Notes: generated by a model not told the origin, from the letters alone. A DNA stretch of 64,000 nt from Mesorhabditis belari (GCA_958450365.1 CAUEEP010000750.1:248001-312000), one strand, 5' to 3'. Shown: positions 23,001-34,620, counted from the stretch's first letter. Translations and numbers: made by a program.

Positions 23001-26000
23001 TGACGCGCAATTTTATTCTGCATCGAATGATAGTTAAAATAATCAAAATCAAAGGGTTGTTGTTGAGAAAAACATAAAAAAAATCCTAAATTGTCAACGG
23101 GGAAAAAAGAATATTTAAATTGGACAGCTTAACTCCAAGAAATTTGAGCTTAAAGTTGGATTGGCAATGGGAAAGGGGGCGGGGCATGTATAAAAGGTCC
23201 GTCGCCGCGCCCCCTTTTCATTGGTAATCTAACTTTGAGCTCAAATATCTTGGTGTTGGGTAGTTCAATTTAAATGTTCTTGGTATCATTGAATTCGCCA
23301 AATCTTTTTCTCTCGATTGGTATAAAAACTATTTAAATTGGACAATCCAGTACCAAGGTATTTGAGTTCAAAGTTGGATTGCTAATGGCCAAAGGGGCAG
23401 GGCGATTGTGGGACCTTTTATACGCGAGGCCCCGCCCCTTTGACACCCGGGACACGTATCAATTCTTCCAGAATCGTCAAAAAATATGTCACTAACCCGA
23501 TCATCATCATGAATTTCCCAGAACTCGGGAATGGCTCGACACCAATCGGCGAAGAGGACGATGGATCGAGTGAAGATTCGGGCACCCAATGTTGACAGGA
23601 ATTCGTTGGGAACGTTTCCTGTTGATGGATGCATTCCTACCTCAAATCGTTAATTACCATTTTTGTTAATCAAACTCACTGAATAACGGTAGGATTTTAT
23701 GATTCAATCTTATGATCTTTCGTAGACAATCTTAAATTTCTCACCGGAACCCTTGGGCAAATGTTCAGCGGATTGTTGAGCAACGCATCCACTGAATCCT
23801 CCAGCGAATATTGAAAGTCGACCATCATTGAAAATGATGGATGATCGTTCATGATTAGTCTGAAAATGTAGAAATTAGCGCATTACTCTGAGAAAATCGA
23901 GAGAAATCAAGAGACGAGAATACACTCAAGTTAGATCATTGTTTTCCCAGTTTATCCAAGCAAAACATCCATGCTGTGATGTTCTGTGTGTAAAATGAAT
24001 ATCGCCAATCGATTCCCCGACCCCGAAAACCCTCGGGTACAAATTTACAGCTGAATCTCTTCTTGTGTCATCTACAAAGCAAAAGAAAAATCACTGTGTG
24101 GCTGCCGAGGTCTTCTTTGTGCGCTCGCCATCTGGCAACAATCGCTCGCCATCTGGCAAACCGCTCTGGCATAAGAGCTTCTCTTTTGGAATCCGTAAAA
24201 GTGAAGGAGCGACGAACGACGAACGACTAAGCCAGTCTTGCCGTCCTGCGTGAACAAACCAACTTAAACTTCGTCAGGTATCTTTCACAGCTTTGCCAAA
24301 AAGAAGAATACGAATTGATCTACGCTTGCGATGAAACGGGTGTCTGGCTTGATCCACTTGGAGGAAAATGTGTGGATTAGAAGGGAGCAAAGGAAGTGAC
24401 CGCTTTGACAACTGGACACGAAAAGACAAGGATCACAGTTATGTTGACTAGACGATCGGATGGATTCAAATGCCGTTCACTTGTCTTGCTCAACTTGGAT
24501 CCGTAAAGGGGAAAGAGCGGTGAGTGACTGAGCCAGTCTCGCCATTCTGCGCACTCAAAAGAACCGCTAAAGGGATTCGAACAAGCCATCTTAAACTTTA
24601 TGATGCATCTTCGCCAAAAAGGAGGATACGAATTGATCTACACTTGTGATGAAACGGGTGTCTAGCTTGATCCACTTGGAGGAAATGGTGTGTCTCAGAA
24701 GGGAGCAAGTGAAGTGACGGACTGGACACGAAAAGACAAGGATCACAGTTATGTTGACTAGACGATCGGATGGATTTAAATGCCGTTCACTTGTCTTGCT
24801 CAAATGGAATCCGTAAAGGGCAAAGAGCGGTGAGTGACTGAGCTTTGCCACTTTTGTGGGATCAATTTTTGTCTTGAATTTGGATGTATTTTGACCAAAA
24901 TTATTGCCCCAAAGCAAACTTTGCATCAAAAATCGTTAAAAATAAATTAACAAATGTGGCTGTGACTCAGATCTTAAAAAGTTGAGGTTATGAAGAAAGT
25001 TGGTCTAATTGATGGTCTAGAGCATCACGAAATGTCACATATTGTCAAATATGTATAATATGTATAATATTTGACTATATACAGCTTTTAACTTTTAATG
25101 TAGTAGCTTTTAACTCTTTTAAAACGTACTCTTGAAAGTTGACAAGCGTTTTGATCGTTTCGATCGTCACTTCTTGTAGGCAGAAAACCGGTTTCGCAAA
25201 TCTAACGCCAGCCAGCTGGACTTCTCTCTGGAATTGATCTTTCTATCGTCACTTTAAGCCTAAGCCCAAGCCTGAGCCTAACCTGAGGTAGGTTAAGCCT
25301 AAGCCTAAGCCTAAGCCTAAGCCTAAGCCTAAGCCTAAGCCAGCCTAAGCCTAAGCCTAAGCCTAAGCCTAAGCCTAAGCCTGAGCCAGCCTAAGCCTAA
25401 GCCTAAGCCTAAGCCTAAGCCTAAGCCTAGCTGTATTTTTTGTGTTCAAAATGTAAACGCATCCCTTCTAGTGCACTTGAGCATTGAGTTTTCTTGTTCT
25501 CAGTGAGTTTTGAGTGCACAAGAGCTGATGCATTTACAAGTGCACAAAATTTTGAGCAACTTGAACACCAAGCATCCGTAAACCGTAAACAAACCGCATC
25601 TGGTGCACAAATTGGTGTCAACTGATTGCTCGTCGATGCGATTTCAATCTCTACAAGATTTCGAGTTGCTTGCGAAAGAGCTGAGAGTTTTCGCCCTCTT
25701 TTTTGAAGTCCGATCATCGCTCGACGTTCTCGTAAAGTACAACCACGACGACGAGCCGTCACTAAAATTATATTCATTAGATAGATATGTATGTAATATT
25801 GAACATTTACATTTGTTGCTTTCTTTTTAGGCAAAACTTAGACTCCTGGGTTTTCCAGGTGAGAAGACCACCTAAAGGTACTTTAAAGGAGCTTTAAAGG
25901 AACTAAATAGGAACTATAAAGGAGCTTTAAACGAGCTTCAACCCTAAATCAACTCACTTTCCGGGATCATCCCCATTTTGATGCACTTCTCGTAGCGACA

Positions 26001-28341
26001 AGGAACACATTTACTTTTCCCTAAATTGAGAAATTCAAAGAGTTTTTTGGGCAAAATGAATAAAGCTTTCAATGTTGTCAAATTAATTTAAATATATTAA
26101 ACATTGTAGTTTCTTGGAAATCTCACCAGCTCCTCGAAAATTCTGCTTCCCACAGATTTTCCGATTCTGACACTCGGGTACCTTGGCGCCGGCGGTGGTC
26201 ACACGGATGAAGAAGACTTTGCAGCTACTGGAAATTTACAAGATTTGTAGGTTTTATTGAAGAAAAACGAAATTTTTGATGGTTGTTCTTGGTAGTATTT
26301 TAGGAAAAACAGGAAACAGGAATGTTTCTGTAAAATCAAAGCAAAGCTGCCTCAAAGCAAAGTTTGAAGCAAAGCTGCCTCAATTCGATAAAATAAATTT
26401 ACAAACCAAACTCAACTCATAGAATGGCTTGATTAGAGACAGTTTTAGAACTACCGTATTTTCTCTAATAGTAGTGCACCATGAGCGTCGTCTAAATTAC
26501 TCGAAATCTCGAGAACCGCTTATCAGAACCTATCGATGTGGTGTCGGAAAATGTAGCTGACGATGAGATCTAGTGGGGGATTAGAGTGTTGAGCTTCTGC
26601 GAAAACTTAGAAACCGTAAAATAGTGATCAACTCGGCTCGCCGGGGTGCACTAGTATTAGAAAAAAGACGGTATTAGTCTCAATATTGATAAAAATTTCA
26701 ATAAGGTCTTTGAAGTTTCTCCCTATCTGTATTTTTTCTATCTTCTATCTATGTTCTATCTTTTTTTTTCTATTTACAGAAAAATAGATTTCTGTAGAAG
26801 AAAAGGATCAAATCACATAAACGGGCCAATTTTGACAACTCATCTTCTCGGCTCTTAAAATTTCTTAAAACTTAAAGCTTTTTAAAACACTTGAGAAGCA
26901 TTTTGTAGAAAAAAATAGGGTTTTTCAGTAAAAAAAACCGCTTTTGTTTTGGTCGCCTTTATTTTAGTCGATTCACCGTTTCTAAAACGGTCAATGAAGG
27001 ATGACAAAAAAATTTCATATAGTTGTTGGTAATCCAGTAATAGATTAAGTACTATTGGTTGATCTGTGAATAACAAAGAATTAATCTAGTTGTTGGTAAT
27101 CCAGTAATATATTAAGTACTATTGTTTGACCTGTGAATAACAAAGAATTAATCTAGTTGTTGGTAATCCAGTAATAGATTAAGTACAATGTGTTGGTTTG
27201 TGAACAAACAAAGAATTAATCTATTAGGTGTGTGAAAAAGTAATCCACGTTTTTTATTTTTATTTTGTTTAAATAAATATATCTAAACAATTTTTAATTT
27301 TTTGTTAACGATATATATCGTTTAAAAGCTTATTTTTTCCTCTTTCGAATGATATATTTATTTTGTTAAAAGGACGACAATAAACTACTTTCATTTTAAT
27401 TTGAAAATGGTATACACAAGTATCGTTATTCGGTCAAATTTGCTTTATCAGTTCAAAAATGGGTTGAAAGCTGCGGAGGCTGCACGTCGAATTCGGAATG
27501 CGTTTGGCGAAGACGCCATTACTGATGATACCGCTAGGTTTTGGTTCCAACGATTCAAAGGTGGTAATGAAAGCCTAGAAGATGAACCACGTGGCGGTCG
27601 CCCTGAGCCCTGAGTTCGGATGACCAAATAAGACGCTCTCTTCTCGAAAACCCTCGTTCAACCTCTTCAGAAATAGGCCTTACATTAAATTGTGATGGGT
27701 CAACCGTAAGGAAACGCTTGAATGCCATAAATTTTATCAAAAAGTTGGACAAATGGATACCGCATAAACGTTAAAAACGTGGATTACTTTTTCACACACC
27801 TAATAGTTATTGGTAATGTAGTTGCCAAAAACCTAATTTATTTTATAGAGAGTGTTATATAGAAAAATCTGAATCTTGGCTACATTTATCTACCGCGAAA
27901 CTTTTAAATTAGGCTTTCAAATTATAAAATTCGATTCAACTACCGGCTAGAGCTCATTCTTGAGCTTGGTATTTGAATCGGATTTTATAATTTTATAAGC
28001 TTCGCGGTAGATAAATGTAGCCAAGTTTCAGGGCTTCAATTCTCTATGTAACACTTGGTACTTTTAAATTAAATTAGTCCTTTGACAACTAAATTCCCAA
28101 CAATTATATTAATTTTTTTTCTTATTCACAGAAATAGTACTTAATCTAATAGAAATTAATAAAATTTAAAAAAAATTTAAAAAAAAATTAAAAAAAAAAT
28201 AAAAAAAAAATTAAAAAAAAATTTACTTAATAGAAATTCCCACCCGCACGCAATCGATCCATAGATTCGGGACGCCGGCGATCCCCCGCAAACCCGGCAT
28301 CGCTCAGGCTCGGTCAAGTCAACGATTTGCTCCTCTTCCAT
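20099..28341 (-). CDS. Nuclear hormone receptor (supplementary NHR), 12 exons
   Basis: Exons: 28341-28244, 26227-26127, 26020-25958, 25761-25595, 25227-25130, 23859-23745, 23640-23497, 22655-22510, 21826-21711, 21611-21538, 21497-21417, 20200-20099; about 434 aa. The DBD at 15-87 has CRVCGG...SIACGSCKVFFIR and CQNRKIC...CVPCRYEKC, with the C-x5-C-x12-C spacing. The hinge starts TARRRGCTLRERRAM. LBD landmarks are REVQLAGVRF, SIVLFADWCRAIPEFW (helix 3), YKDYYYTYKYKYHNGLLFTFG and EEFVILKNIILFSTG; it ends GKLSEDLLWKL. The first intron (2 kb) holds an MITE and an HTH-only mariner. Other introns hold a TTAGGC array, pogo transposase debris and tandem repeats. The start codon follows CTTTGTAG by 2 nt, suggesting SL trans-splicing. 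Transcription factor; ligand unknown. Confidence 0.9.
20300..21420. repeat. Tandem duplications of 200-350 bp in the last intron, including part of exon 11
   Basis: Blocks with TTGGCTTGGCTAG, AGACCAGGCCAGACCAATCT, CTTGCCTCGTTTTAT and CTGTACAGCACCGCTTTA recur about four times. The segment at 20600-20695 copies 21320-21437, including the last 20 or so nt of exon 11 and its splice donor (TCTACCTGTAAAYATCTAGG on the plus strand). The copy could act as a decoy donor. Confidence 0.85.
21830..22215. repeat. Minisatellite (GTCTAAAATG)n
   Basis: About 35 units of 10-12 bp (GTCTAAAATG, GTCTAAGAACG, GTCTAAAATCGT), starting right at the acceptor side of exon 9 of the 20.1-28.3 kb NHR gene. Confidence 0.9.
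22247..22335. repeat. (TGATTAC)n heptamer tandem
   Basis: About ten units of TGATTAC with TACTGATTAC variants, directly beside the GTCTAAAATG array, in the same intron. Confidence 0.9.
22775..23445. repeat. Three adjacent hairpin elements
   Basis: 22785-23075 is an imperfect inverted repeat (GCATCAACCCTT..., CATTCGATGCAGAAT and reverse). 23112-23275 is a hairpin with G+C-rich arms around GGGGGCGGGGC/GCGCCCCC. 23333-23445 is a related arm pair (AAAGGGGCAGGGCG / CCCCGCCCCTTT). A related copy is at 57455-57660. These fill the intron between exons 8 and 7 of the NHR gene; the last one runs up to about 50 bp from the exon 7 donor. Confidence 0.75.
24150..24830 (+). pseudogene. pogo/Tigger-type transposase, two tandem broken pieces
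   Basis: Plus-strand frame at 24288-24500 reads YELIYACDETGVWLDPLGG then KGAKEVTALTTGHEKTRITVM, matching the start of the DDE_1 catalytic domain of pogo/Tigger transposases (the Asp in CDETG is the first catalytic residue), with one in-frame stop after CVD. A second copy at 24597-24800 has a stop in place of Trp and a deletion. Minus-strand frames here are shadows. Located in the intron between exons 5 and 6 of the NHR gene. Confidence 0.8.
25252..25432. repeat. Interstitial telomere repeat (GCCTAA)n = (TTAGGC)n
   Basis: About 25 nearly perfect hexamers identical to the nematode telomere repeat, with occasional GCCTGA and short slips (AGCCAGCC). It is in the intron between exons 4 and 5 of the NHR gene, 25 bp from the exon 5 acceptor. 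Confidence 0.95.
26454..26674. mobile_element. MITE family I copy
   Basis: A full 221-bp copy with both ends (CCGTATTTTCTCTAATAGTA ... TAGTATTAGAAAAAAGACGG). Inside intron 1 of the 20.1-28.3 kb NHR gene. Confidence 0.85.
27015..27222. repeat. Tandem repeat of about 70 bp, 3 copies
   Basis: Three copies of TTGTTGGTAATCCAGTAATA plus GATTAAGTACTATTG and GAATAACAAAGAATTAATC. The mariner-like element starting at 27224 inserted at its end; a stump of the next unit (TTATTGGTAATG) follows at 27806. Confidence 0.85.
27224..27803 (+). mobile_element. Mariner-like element encoding only the DNA-binding domain
   Basis: 580 bp with inverted ends TTAGGTGTGTGAAAAAGTAA and TA duplications (27222-27223, 27804-27805). 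A frame from 27407 (MVYTSIVIRSNLLYQFKNG ... AARRIRNAFGEDAI ... FQRFKGGNESLEDEPRGGRP) is the first helix-turn-helix of mariner transposases (HTH_48 type). After a short duplication and frameshift near 27610 it continues STSSEIGLTLNCDGSTVRKR (second HTH) and stops just before the right terminus. No catalytic domain is present. It is an internal-deletion derivative in intron 1 of the NHR gene. Confidence 0.85.
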
Positions 28342-28623
28342 CACTACAAAGATCACAAATATTAGAAAATTAATATCTATCAGATAGCTAATATCAGATT
28401 AAAGTTTTCTGATATATACCAAATAAAATAAATGAACAAACCTTTTCTACGTATTGACTTGAACAGTATCGCTTCTTGCAGTGGAGGGAAATCAAGAAAT
28501 CTCTTTTGGAGAGAAATCACTGACACCGTGCCGGGGTCGAGATGGGAAATTGCTTCGGCTCTGGAAATTCGATCGATCGATTTGTTTCGAAAAGTTACTG
28601 CGAAGCATAGATAAGCTGAATAT

Positions 28624-28845
28624 TCGTATTTTCTCTAATAGTAGTGCATCCCGGCGAGCCGAGTAGATCACTATTTGACAGTTTCCAAGCTTTTGCAGAA
28701 GCTCAACACTCTAATCCCCCCACTAGATCTCATCGTCAGCTACATTTTCCGACCCCAAATCGATAGGTTCTGATAAGCGCTTCTCGAGATTTCGAGGAAT
28801 TTAGGTGACGCGCAGGGTGCACTACTATTAGAGAAAATACGGTTT
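28624..28845. mobile_element. MITE family I copy, inverted orientation
   Basis: Full-length copy in reverse orientation (CCGAGTAGATCACTATTTG ... GGTGCACTACTATTAGAGAA), about 280 bp upstream of the start codon of the 20.1-28.3 kb NHR gene. Confidence 0.8.
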
Positions 28846-29154
28846 ATCAGAAAACTTTTAAATATAGAGCAAGACATCAAAACAACTTGTAAAAATTCAC
28901 AAAGCAGTAAATTAAAAGTGGGAAAGGAATCTTTAGAAAAGCGCAACTCCTTTTTTCTCTAAACTTTTGCGACAAAGGAACCATTTAGGAAATACGGATA
29001 AAACAAGTGCGAAATATGTCCAATTTGAGCCGGCCAGATTCGTTTGGCAAATGGAGAGGGAAGGGGCTTATGTAAAAGCCCTGCGCCAGACGACGAGCGA
29101 TTACGCGGCCGCACAAAGAATACACAGAACACACAAATTTTAAGCGGAAGTGTT

Positions 29155-29520
29155 TCTTTTTGGTGTATCTTTTTGGAAATTTGGCTATAAGCCTAATTTT
29201 TGATTCTCTACAACTTTTCCATTGACACCAGAATGGGTTTCTTTTGAAGAAAGTGCTCAAACTGTCACATATGACAATAGCCGACAGTTTTCAATTCACC
29301 AACTAGACATGGGAAAATTCCAACCGAAACCTAATTCCACCTTCGTTTTCTCAGCCGTCTCTTGGTCGATTGTTCTGAAATTTTGCTTACAAACAGAGAA
29401 TGCTAATTTCTTTTTTTAAACAAAATTTCAGAACAATCGACCAAGAGACGGCTGAGAAAACGAAGGTGGAATTAGGTTTCGGTTGGAATTTTCCCATGTC
29501 TATCACCAACCCAATAAAGT
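29155..29520. mobile_element. Mariner terminus invaded by a palindromic MITE (family IV)
   Basis: 29160-29305 is the 5' part of the GGGTTGGTGAATTG mariner family. Its terminus CACCAACCCAATA is split between CACCAAC and TCACCAACCCAATA by a 190-bp hairpin (29309-29500) with arms beginning GACATGGGAAAATTCCAACC and flanked by TA. A related hairpin lies at 54571-54765. Confidence 0.75.
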
Positions 29521-29623
29521 CAAGAAAAATCAGCAAAGATTGACTTACAAAAGAGAAAAAAACAAAAGTAAAATAAAAAAACGAATAGAATGTTTTTAAT
29601 TTTCTAGAAAAGAATGAAACTAT

Positions 29624-30503
29624 TAGGTTGTCCAATAAGTAATCCGTGTTTTGACACGATTTTCAAAATATCACAAAATTAACAAAATAGAACTTTATTA
29701 ATCGATATATTCTCCACAACAATCAACAACATTTCTCCATCGTCCGAGCAAAGAGTGAAGTCCGTCATAATAGAATGAAGCTGGTTTCGATGAGAAGAAA
29801 TCGTCGAGCCATTTTTGCACCTCGTCAACACTTTTGAACTTGTGTTCTCCAAGAGCGTGCGCCATCGAACGGAACAAATGGAAATCAGATGGAGCCAGGT
29901 CTGGACTATACGGCGGATGTGGGACAGTCGACCATCCAAGCTTCTCAATCTCAATCTCAAGCAGCTTTATTCGCTTCACTCAATTTGTGGGGAAGCCACT
30001 TTCCGCATCGGTTAAATTTTCCAATCTCATGGAGATGATTTGTCGATTGTTGATTTGGAACAACCAAATAATTCGGCCAACTCACGAGTAGTTTGAGTTG
30101 GATCAGACTCAATGGTGTTAAGCAAAGCTTCGTTATCAAAAACGACTGGCCTTCCAGCGCGTCCCTCGTCCTCTAACGACTCGTTTCCGTCTGCAAATCG
30201 TTTAAACCAGCGCTGGCACTGGCTGATTGAAATTGAATCCTCTCCAAATGCGGCATAGATAGTTCGATGGCAATCCGCTGCAGTTTTACCTCGTTTGAAA
30301 TCATACAGCATTGATGCGCGGACAACAAACTTTTTGTCTTTCATCTGCAAAACAACATATCTATTATAAAACAAAGGCAAATGAATAAAATAATATATAA
30401 AAATAAACACAAGATGCTGATGATTAAAAAGAGCATATATTTGCTCGAAGCTATTTCGCAATAGTTTCGAAATAAGTAACACGCATTACTTATTGGACAA
30501 CCT
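29624..30503 (-). pseudogene. Mariner element with internally deleted transposase
   Basis: Ends TTAGGTTGTCCAATAAGTAA and its complement at 30482-30503. The transposase starts at 30344 (MKDKKFVVRASMLYDFKRG ... RWFKRFADGNESLEDEGRAG, HTH domain, then STID) and runs to a stop near 30027. A second frame (29979-29698) resumes KLGWSTVPHPPYSPDLAPSD and ends WRNVVDCCGEYID. The segment with the first two catalytic Asp residues is deleted, leaving only the third. The right flank lacks the expected AA and TA and abuts a tRNA-like sequence. Confidence 0.85.
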
Positions 30504-30505
30504 GT

Positions 30506-30573
30506 GTGGCTGACTGGTTAAGTGTCTTTTATCTTAATCGGAAGGTCGAGGGTTCGAACCCCACATGCGACAT
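30506..30573 (+). pseudogene. tRNA-like sequence abutting the mariner right end
   Basis: GGCTGACTGGTTAAGTGTC (A-box) and GAGGGTTCGAACCCC (B-box), with end CATGCGACA. The acceptor 5' strand is not recognisable, probably cut by the mariner boundary. It belongs to the same recurring tRNA-like family as 43.2 and 54.8 kb. Confidence 0.4.
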
Positions 30574-31408
30574 GGTCACCCCCTTCGGATTTCCTTTCCC
30601 TTCGGGTTGAGAGGTTTTCTGGAGGGCAGTCTGGTGGTTGTGGCCCCAGTTCTTTAAAGTGACAAGCCACTCCTTCATCGTCATCTTCCCTTCACCACCA
30701 AAAAAGCTATTTAGTTCCCCATTGAGCTTAGGGTTAGGGAGCCGTCGGTCATGACGTGGGTTAAGTTAAGATATAGCCTAGTATTGTGTGTGTCGTTGTA
30801 TTCTGATTGATATATTTCGTGTATGCGATAAATTCACCACTGGTAGCCCCAGTCGGTATTTTTTAAAACCTAATACAACTACAGAATTGCTCAAAAAAAG
30901 ACCGAGAAAGCTTTTAAGTACTCGAATTTTTTGAGGTACAGAGATTTTTACAATTTTTTTTGCAGAAAATTGGAGTGATCTCTGTCTATTCAACTTTCCC
31001 TTCAATCTAGTCGACCAGACTTTGCAGCTTTTCTTTTGAAAATCCCGTGTTTTTACAGAAAAATCTATCTCAAAGATCAAAAAAATGAAAATTTGAAAAA
31101 TTTCAACTTTTAAACTATTTCCCTGATTCCCATAATGAAAAAAAACAATAATTTAACTAATTTTATAATTTATTTATAGATTTAATCTTTATTTACTTCT
31201 TTATTTTTTAATTTACATTTATTTTTATATAAAATCTTGCAAATCACGACTAAATCCTGGTTTTTGAGCGTTGATTTTTCGCTTCAGACACTCCCCAAAA
31301 ATAGAAGTGATTTCATTATCCAACAAATAAAAAAAACAAGAGTTTAGCTGGATTTGAGGCTCTGAAATTGAAAAACCAATGATACAAATGAAAATTTTGA
31401 AAAATCAA

Positions 31409-31841
31409 CTACCGTAAATACGATGATTGGACCCCACCGCCATAATGACGGTGCGGAGTATTGTGTAGTCTAGTTTTGAACGAGTTTTTCTCGACACTGG
31501 TTTATGCTACAATGCGCGTTTTGGTATCAAAAAATAGCTGAAATTCAGGGCTATTTTTTGATACCAAAGATGCATTTTTTGAAAGTAAGGGCGCTTTGAA
31601 AAAAGTGAAAAAAGGTGCGGAGCATTGCGTAGTCTAGCTTTGGACGAGTGTTTCTCGACACTGGTTTATGCTACAATGCGCGTTTTGGTATCAAAAAATA
31701 GCCCTGAATTTCAGCTATTTTTTGATACCAAAGACGCATTTTTTGGAAGTAGGGGCGCTTTGAAAAAAGTGAAATACGAAAAAACTTTTGCGACTACGCG
31801 ACTGTACGAGGGGGCTGGGGTACTATTACAGTATTTACGGT
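31409..31841. mobile_element. MITE family II copy
   Basis: About 430 bp with ends TACCGTAAATAC and GTATTTACGGTA. The interior holds repeated GTTTTTCTCGACACTGGTTTATG and ATAGCTGAAATTCAG/CTGAATTTCAGCTAT arms. Other copies are at 42342-42768 and 48435-48864. A diverged relative seems to end at 32373. Confidence 0.85.
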
Positions 31842-32184
31842 AAGTGTTAGTGCAGTTTGGATAATTTTAACAAAAAAAGCTGAAATTCAGGGTTATTTTT
31901 TGATACCAAAGATACATCAAAGATCCTCCGCCACCACATAATGGCCCGTATAGTCGCGTAGTCTAACTTTAAGCGCTTCGTTCTTCGTGCTACTTTAAGC
32001 TACAGTCTGCATTGGGTTTTTGAAATAATACCCCTTAAAATCTAGTATTATTTTAGTACTAAAAGTGTAGTTGGGTAAAATCTAGCGGCTGAGAAAAGTG
32101 TAAGCTAGAAAACTCGATTACGCAACTGTACGAGAAGGTAGCTTTCTTTTATTAGAGTATTAGGAGTAGGCTAATTTCGGCCAT

Positions 32185-32352
32185 TTTATTTGCGTAGCTG
32201 GGTCATTTGCGTAACTGGATCGTTCGCGTAGCTGGATCATTTGCGTAGCTGAGTCATTTGCGTAGCTGGGTCATTTGCGTAGCTGGGTCATTTGCGTAAC
32301 TGGATCATTTGCGTAACTGGATCGTTCGGGTAGCTGGGTCATTTGCGTAGCT
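32185..32352. repeat. 17-bp tandem (TTGCGTAGCTGGGTCAT)n
   Basis: About ten units of GCGTAGCTGGGTCATTT with GTAACTGGATC variants, inside a diverged MITE II-like element ending with GAGTATTTACGGTA at 32373. Confidence 0.85.
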
Positions 32353-34399
32353 TCTTTTATTAGAGTATTTACGGTATTATTTAATATCAAAAACCTATTC
32401 TATATGAGATATTCTCAAAAGAAAACGCTTTTTTTAGGAAGATTGATCATAAAACGATTAGATTTTCATAAAAGATAAGAGAAAAAAAAAGGAAATGATC
32501 GATGGGATTCTTTTCAATGTCATTCAACCACCAAGTACGGATAATTTGAGAAAAGAAATGGGAAAGGAATGGGAAAGATCGGCAGTGAAAAGTGATATGA
32601 AAAGAAAAAGATCTACACTAAAACTTGAATAATATAAATTTATGGAAATTATTGAAAAGATTAATATATATGCTTTATTCAGTTGAATAGCGACAAAACA
32701 AAATCACAATAATTACCCGGGACACCACTCAAAACACACCCAAAAGATAAATAGATACCTCAAGAAAGAATCACAGAGCAGTCAAATCAATTGCCGAAAT
32801 TGCGGCTTTAAATCTAGCCAAGGTGGAAATATCACGAACCGGTAAAAATTCGGTAAAAACTTGTTTCTAGTGAATTCAAGGACTTTTTTTTGCTCTTTTT
32901 GTGAAGCTATGAAGCTTTCCCGTAGTACACTTCGGGTTTTATGTGTTTTCAAACTTTAGTCCTCCAGAAATCGACCGAATTCGTAATTATCTAATTTGGC
33001 TTGTTCGTTTAAACTTACAAGTTTACATGATTGGGTAAAGTGGTTTAAATGAATGGTTAAAGTGCTTTACATGACTGGTTAAAGTGGTTTAAATGACTGG
33101 TTAAAGTTGTTTGCATGATTGGTTAAAGTGGTTTACATGATTGGTACATTTTGCAAAATAGAAGTTTGTTACATTTAGCAAAACTTGAGGTTCACCAAAA
33201 AGTTTGATGGATCGAAAAGCTGCTAAATTTAGCAGTTGGTGGACCCAGGCTCAGGTTAAAGTTTGATTTTTGTTCGCCTAGATGATTTTTATCAGCTAGA
33301 CTATCAGCTAGACTTTTAGCAAAGCCAGGAAAAGGCAGAAGTCATAACTGAGCCTGTCTTCTGACCTGCTCTGGTCTTTAGAAAACCGTCTAAAGACGGA
33401 AAACCGTCTTTAGAAAACCTTTAGACTACGATTTTGAATCTAGTTTTTATCCAATCATTTTATTCAACCAATCTAGTTTTTATCCAAGCAAGTTTACGGT
33501 GGTCGAGATTGAAATTTTTTAAAAACGCAAGTCGAATCACGAGAATGTGTTTTTTTAAGCAAAAATGTTTAAAATTATAATCAAATCTCAGAAGATTCGA
33601 TGACAAAATCTAAACATACGCATCACATGAAAGGAATCATCACATTTCCGGCTTTTACAGCTTTTACAATCAAATCCCCGAATGTATGGGTGCACCGAAA
33701 ACTACACGCTTTTTTGAGTGTAGTGTAGTTTTCGGAATTTCGCTTGCAGAGTGCAAGTGTTGAAAATTGCAAAAGCCGATACGGACTTTGTGAACTCTCG
33801 AAATTCGAATTCGATTTAAATTGGGATTTTGGTTGCAGAGTGCAAGTGTTGAAAGTGAAAAAAAAACAATTTCTAAATCGATTTTACTAAAAAGATCATG
33901 TAAAAGCTTCAAAAATGAAAACCGAATTTTGAATAGAAAGTTTCGGGCGAAAATGGAATCATTGGGTAAACAAATTTGCTAAATTAGTTTAATAATTCGG
34001 TGACCGTTGCTTTGCCTAGCTTGATGATCAACTCTAACAATGGATCAAAAATTAATTAATCTCGCATACAAAGTGTTCCCCGGGCATTCTCGCTTCTTTC
34101 CCTCTTTTTTTCAGTTTGAGTACAAGTTCAACGAATGAACCCATTCAACCAACAACGGATTTCTCTTTTTCTCCCCTTTTTCCCCTATTTCTCCCTTTGC
34201 TTTTCCAAATTTTCACATCCGATTATTAATTCGGTAAATTCCCCATAAAATTCTAACTGACTAGACTAGACAAAAGTGGGAATTTTTAAAGGCGTCAAAA
34301 CAAATCTTAGATCAATGCTTGGATCTGAAACTGTAAAACCCTAGAACACACACACACACACACACACCCGGCATCGAACTCTTGACTTTTTGAGCAGGA

Positions 34400-34620
34400 G
34401 TCAAGTGCATCTGGCACACGGGCCCTTCACATAGGGCGAAGGAGACCCCCCATTTCGGTTTAATTACCCAAGTTTGAGTTTCCCAGCCTCCAAAGATACA
34501 GAGACAGAGAGCACGAATTTGGTTCAATTACCTAAGTTCAGGGGAAGCTATCAGTGGAAGCCGTGTGCCAGATGCCGTTTTTTCTTACGAGACACACAAA
34601 AGGTACACACAGCGGCGTCG
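34400..34620 (+). ncRNA. SL1 RNA-like sequence with exact leader (34457-34478)
   Basis: The 22 nt at 34457-34478 match nematode SL1 exactly (GGTTTAATTACCCAAG then TTTGAG). The CATCTGGCACACGG block lies about 35 nt upstream. The leader is followed by TTTCCC rather than a GT donor, so this copy could not be a splice donor as written. A diverged leader (GGTTCAATTACCTAAG) follows at 34525, then an inverted block (CGTGTGCCAGATGCCG) at 34563. Confidence 0.45.

Noticed and set aside
24377..24929. Minus-strand frames of 70 and 112 aa
   Set aside because: Shadows of the plus-strand pogo-type transposase remnants.
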